Shown here piece by piece: positions 12,537 to 14,343 of a stretch of DNA of 14,343 nt. Position numbers and translations under genes: made by a program. Each line of letters starts with the position of its first letter. Position 1 is the first letter of the stretch. This DNA is from an uncultured Candidatus Saccharibacteria bacterium (GTDB taxonomy: Bacteria; Patescibacteria; Saccharimonadia; Saccharimonadales; JAEWBQ01): positions 1 to 14,343 of the forward strand of contig CAMPGV010000021.1 of assembly GCA_946885745.1 (NCBI GenBank), in the 5' to 3' direction. Below the pieces are notes generated by a model. That model was not told where the DNA came from. It worked only from the letters and a program-made list of their open reading frames with translations, and did no database searches.

Positions 12537-14343
12537 TCACTCAAGTCTTGGTCTTCTTATTAACAAAACTGTTCCAACTATTATAACTATAGCTGCTAGT
12601 CCGATAAAGATCTCTACCAGCATGGACCTTGGGGGTAGGTCTATTTGATTAGAGTCCTTATAAGCTCCGCGCTCGTCACTCAAGAAACCATTCGGCGCAC
12701 TAACTCTAGTACCACCAGTACCCAACCCACCACCACTGTAACCCATATTGCTAGTATATGAAGTAGCCGCAGCAATAGTCATTGTGTCACGTTTAGCGAC
12801 TAGTGTATCTCCAATATAAGGGTCACAGGCATCGTCGATACCATCTCCATCCACATCCTCATTGACTGGCTGCAGAAAAAGGCATGCCTGCTCACTATCG
12901 ATAACGCCATTATCGTCAATATCACTCGGATCATTACCAGCCACAAAGATGATCTGCTCAAGCGCTACCGTTTCCCCCGAATATGCAACACCCTCCACTG
13001 CGAGAGTGTGGTAACCAGCAGAAATGCTACTTGGAATTGCTATTGCAACACTTACTGACCCATTCGAATCTACAGTATACTCTCCAAGTTCTGTCGGCTC
13101 AGAATAAAGCGTTAGCTTGGCCGTACTACCGGGCGTGAATGAGTATGGCCCTGTCGAAAGATTCATTAATGAATCTTTATGAACTCCGCCAAGTATCAAG
13201 TCACTTCTATAGTTAGTCTTTACGTAGGATGAATCACCAGCAAAATAGACTGGTCTCTCAATATTATCTTTTGTCGCACCATAGTTAGGGCACATCCTCC
13301 CACCATCGGAACAAATAGTATAATCGAGAAGACTTTCTCCACTAACATTCTTATCATTCCAAATACTTAAGGCAATAGCCTGATGACCCCTAAAGTTCGG
13401 ATGAAATGACTCCTGGAGTTCACTACTACCCCACATTGCAACACCGGTAACATAAGATTCACCTTTATCACAAAGCCGATGACCCTCTAAGCTATTCTCT
13501 ACATCCAAATACTTCACCCCCGCAGCCTCTGCCGCCTGCTTAATGACTTTGTTAATATATACGACACCATTCTTCATCATCTCTCGCTCTTCGGAATTTA
13601 ACATGCCAATATTTGCAGGGCAGGAAGCCTCTTTGGACCCGTTAATAAATTGCGGATACCCCACGACATAGATTTTTGCTTTTGAGTCCGACGCCTTATA
13701 AAGCTCCTCGTAAAAAGCTTTAAGATTATCAAATTGATCAAGAATTTCCTTTGCCAGCTGCGTCCTGCCCTGGCTTTGAGCAAACTTACACGTATCGGCC
13801 GCCATGACACATGTCTTAATCTTATCTCCAAACCCAATATCATTTCCACCCATAGTAAGTGTAATTACACGTGGCTTATATAGTTTGACAAACTCAAGTT
13901 GCTTTTGGCGGCCAGGTATCATTTCATTGATTGCCTGGAGTTTTAACGCATGAGTATCAAAACCCCTCAACCTAGGGGAGTTATCGTTTCTAGCACCTTT
14001 ACCCTGACCTTCATATTTATCACTGGACTGCATTTTTGCATCCCATGTTGTAGCTCCAGAGCATGCTACCGTATTCCATTGTCTAGGATTGTCGAGTGCC
14101 AACTCCATGCCTCGTGCCAAGAGGTATGGATATGAGCGCGTGCTGATATGACACTTCTCCCGCGGCTGCCCTGTCTTCTTTTGCTCCTCATTGTCTGTAT
14201 AGTCTCGATAATATTTATGGCCAAAGTCATTCTTTTCCACATCTCCTTCGCCACTTGAATATGAATCTCCAAGTGCAAGATAATCAAGTTTCGATTCATC
14301 TGAATAACCAGGAGCTCTAAGTGTGCGCCATGCTTCGCATCGT
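12537..14343 (-). CDS. Secreted, membrane-anchored SGNH hydrolase (5' partial)
   Basis: The frame is open to the window edge, so the N-terminus with any signal peptide is missing; 601 residues are visible. The nucleophile block LALGDSYSSGEG ends about 8 codons before a GTG at 14240, so that GTG is not the start. Other SGNH/SEST-like blocks are VACSGATTWDA, TLTMGGNDIGFGD (visible residues 163-173) and ESFHPNFRGHQAIA with the catalytic His near 314. Several Cys pairs are typical of exported members. After the catalytic domain come an Ig-like repeat (FTPGSTAKLTLYS...AGYHTLAVEG), an Asp-rich calcium-site-like segment (DIDDNGVIDSEQAC, DVDGDGIDDACDP), a Gly/Ser-rich spacer, a transmembrane helix and a basic tail (IRRPRLE). 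There is no LPxTG. It likely cleaves an ester at the cell surface; the substrate is unknown. It overlaps the next gene. Confidence 0.88.
   Translation of the reverse strand, partial: RCEAWRTLRAPGYSDESKLDYLALGDSYSSGEGDVEKNDFGHKYYRDYTDNEEQKKTGQPREKCHISTRSYPYLLARGMELALDNPRQWNTVACSGATTWDAKMQSSDKYEGQGKGARNDNSPRLRGFDTHALKLQAINEMIPGRQKQLEFVKLYKPRVITLTMGGNDIGFGDKIKTCVMAADTCKFAQSQGRTQLAKEILDQFDNLKAFYEELYKASDSKAKIYVVGYPQFINGSKEASCPANIGMLNSEEREMMKNGVVYINKVIKQAAEAAGVKYLDVENSLEGHRLCDKGESYVTGVAMWGSSELQESFHPNFRGHQAIALSIWNDKNVSGESLLDYTICSDGGRMCPNYGATKDNIERPVYFAGDSSYVKTNYRSDLILGGVHKDSLMNLSTGPYSFTPGSTAKLTLYSEPTELGEYTVDSNGSVSVAIAIPSSISAGYHTLAVEGVAYSGETVALEQIIFVAGNDPSDIDDNGVIDSEQACLFLQPVNEDVDGDGIDDACDPYIGDTLVAKRDTMTIAAATSYTSNMGYSGGGLGTGGTRVSAPNGFLSDERGAYKDSNQIDLPPRSMLVEIFIGLAAIVIIVGTVLLIRRPRLE

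Noticed and set aside
14240..14299. Minus-strand starts at 14299 (other frame) and at 14240 (GTG)
   Set aside because: The 14299 frame is a shadow of the hydrolase. The GTG at 14240 lies after the catalytic GDS motif, and the hydrolase frame stays open to the window edge.
12900..14300. LPxTG sortase signal at the C-terminus of the SGNH hydrolase
   Set aside because: The stretch before the helix reads DLPPRSM, which lacks the LPxTG pattern; a simple transmembrane anchor is the better description.
1..14343. tRNA, rRNA, insertion sequence or integrase
   Set aside because: No cloverleaf-like segments, transposase frames or terminal inverted repeats were recognised by eye on either strand.

Overview
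The window looks like chromosomal DNA of a Candidatus Saccharibacteria (TM7) or related Patescibacteria/CPR bacterium. The reasons are a run of type IV prepilins with the near-invariant FTIVELLIVIVVIAIL... helix that I associate with that group, very tight gene packing, and compact housekeeping genes. TGA works as a normal stop, used in ATGA start/stop overlaps, which argues against the TGA-recoding lineages (Gracilibacteria, Absconditabacteria). This assignment rests on recognition only; no search was run.

Left part (1-4095), minus strand. From right to left: CTP synthase (pyrG), a 50-residue acidic protein with its own promoter in the pyrG 3' end, a strong terminator, arginyl-tRNA synthetase (argS), and a 122-residue winged-helix-like protein. 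The last is preceded by a near-consensus promoter inside the argS tail and a leader with two hairpins. At the extreme left edge another minus-strand gene appears to start and leave the window.

Intergenic 4096-4274 is a divergent control region. It holds the pyrG promoter on the minus strand and a clear promoter (TTGTCT-17-TATATT) for the plus strand. A 17-bp palindrome lies just upstream of that -35 box.

Centre (4275-10850), plus strand. Seven tandem paralogous genes (called P1 to P7 here) fill 6.6 kb with almost no spacing: four ATGA overlaps, one TAATG overlap and one 5-bp gap. Each encodes a type IV prepilin-like protein of about 303-323 residues. The N-terminal helix is almost identical in all, the middle segment comes in two types, two cysteines lie exactly 24 residues apart, the hinge is Gly-rich (GGCxGHG), and the C-terminal domain is strongly diversified and jelly-roll/carbohydrate-binding-like. 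All end in a conserved YADG...W.W.GT...STS.GP tail resembling actinobacterial phage tail proteins. I read this as an operon of pilin-adhesin fusions offering a set of surface binding specificities. This is the most unusual system in the window. No assembly genes (pilB, pilC, pilD) are present.

Right part (10847-14343), minus strand. Glucose-6-phosphate dehydrogenase (zwf) converges on P7 with a 4-bp tail-to-tail overlap at CTAG. Upstream of it lie a small three-helix membrane protein and, overlapping that, a large secreted SGNH-family hydrolase. The hydrolase has an Ig-like domain, an Asp-rich calcium-binding-like segment and a C-terminal membrane anchor; its N-terminus is beyond the window. 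With the pilins it gives this region a cell-surface character, set between housekeeping genes.

Several genes (argS, pyrG, P1, perhaps zwf) have a -10-like hexamer ending only 6-9 nt before the start codon, suggesting leaderless or nearly leaderless mRNAs.
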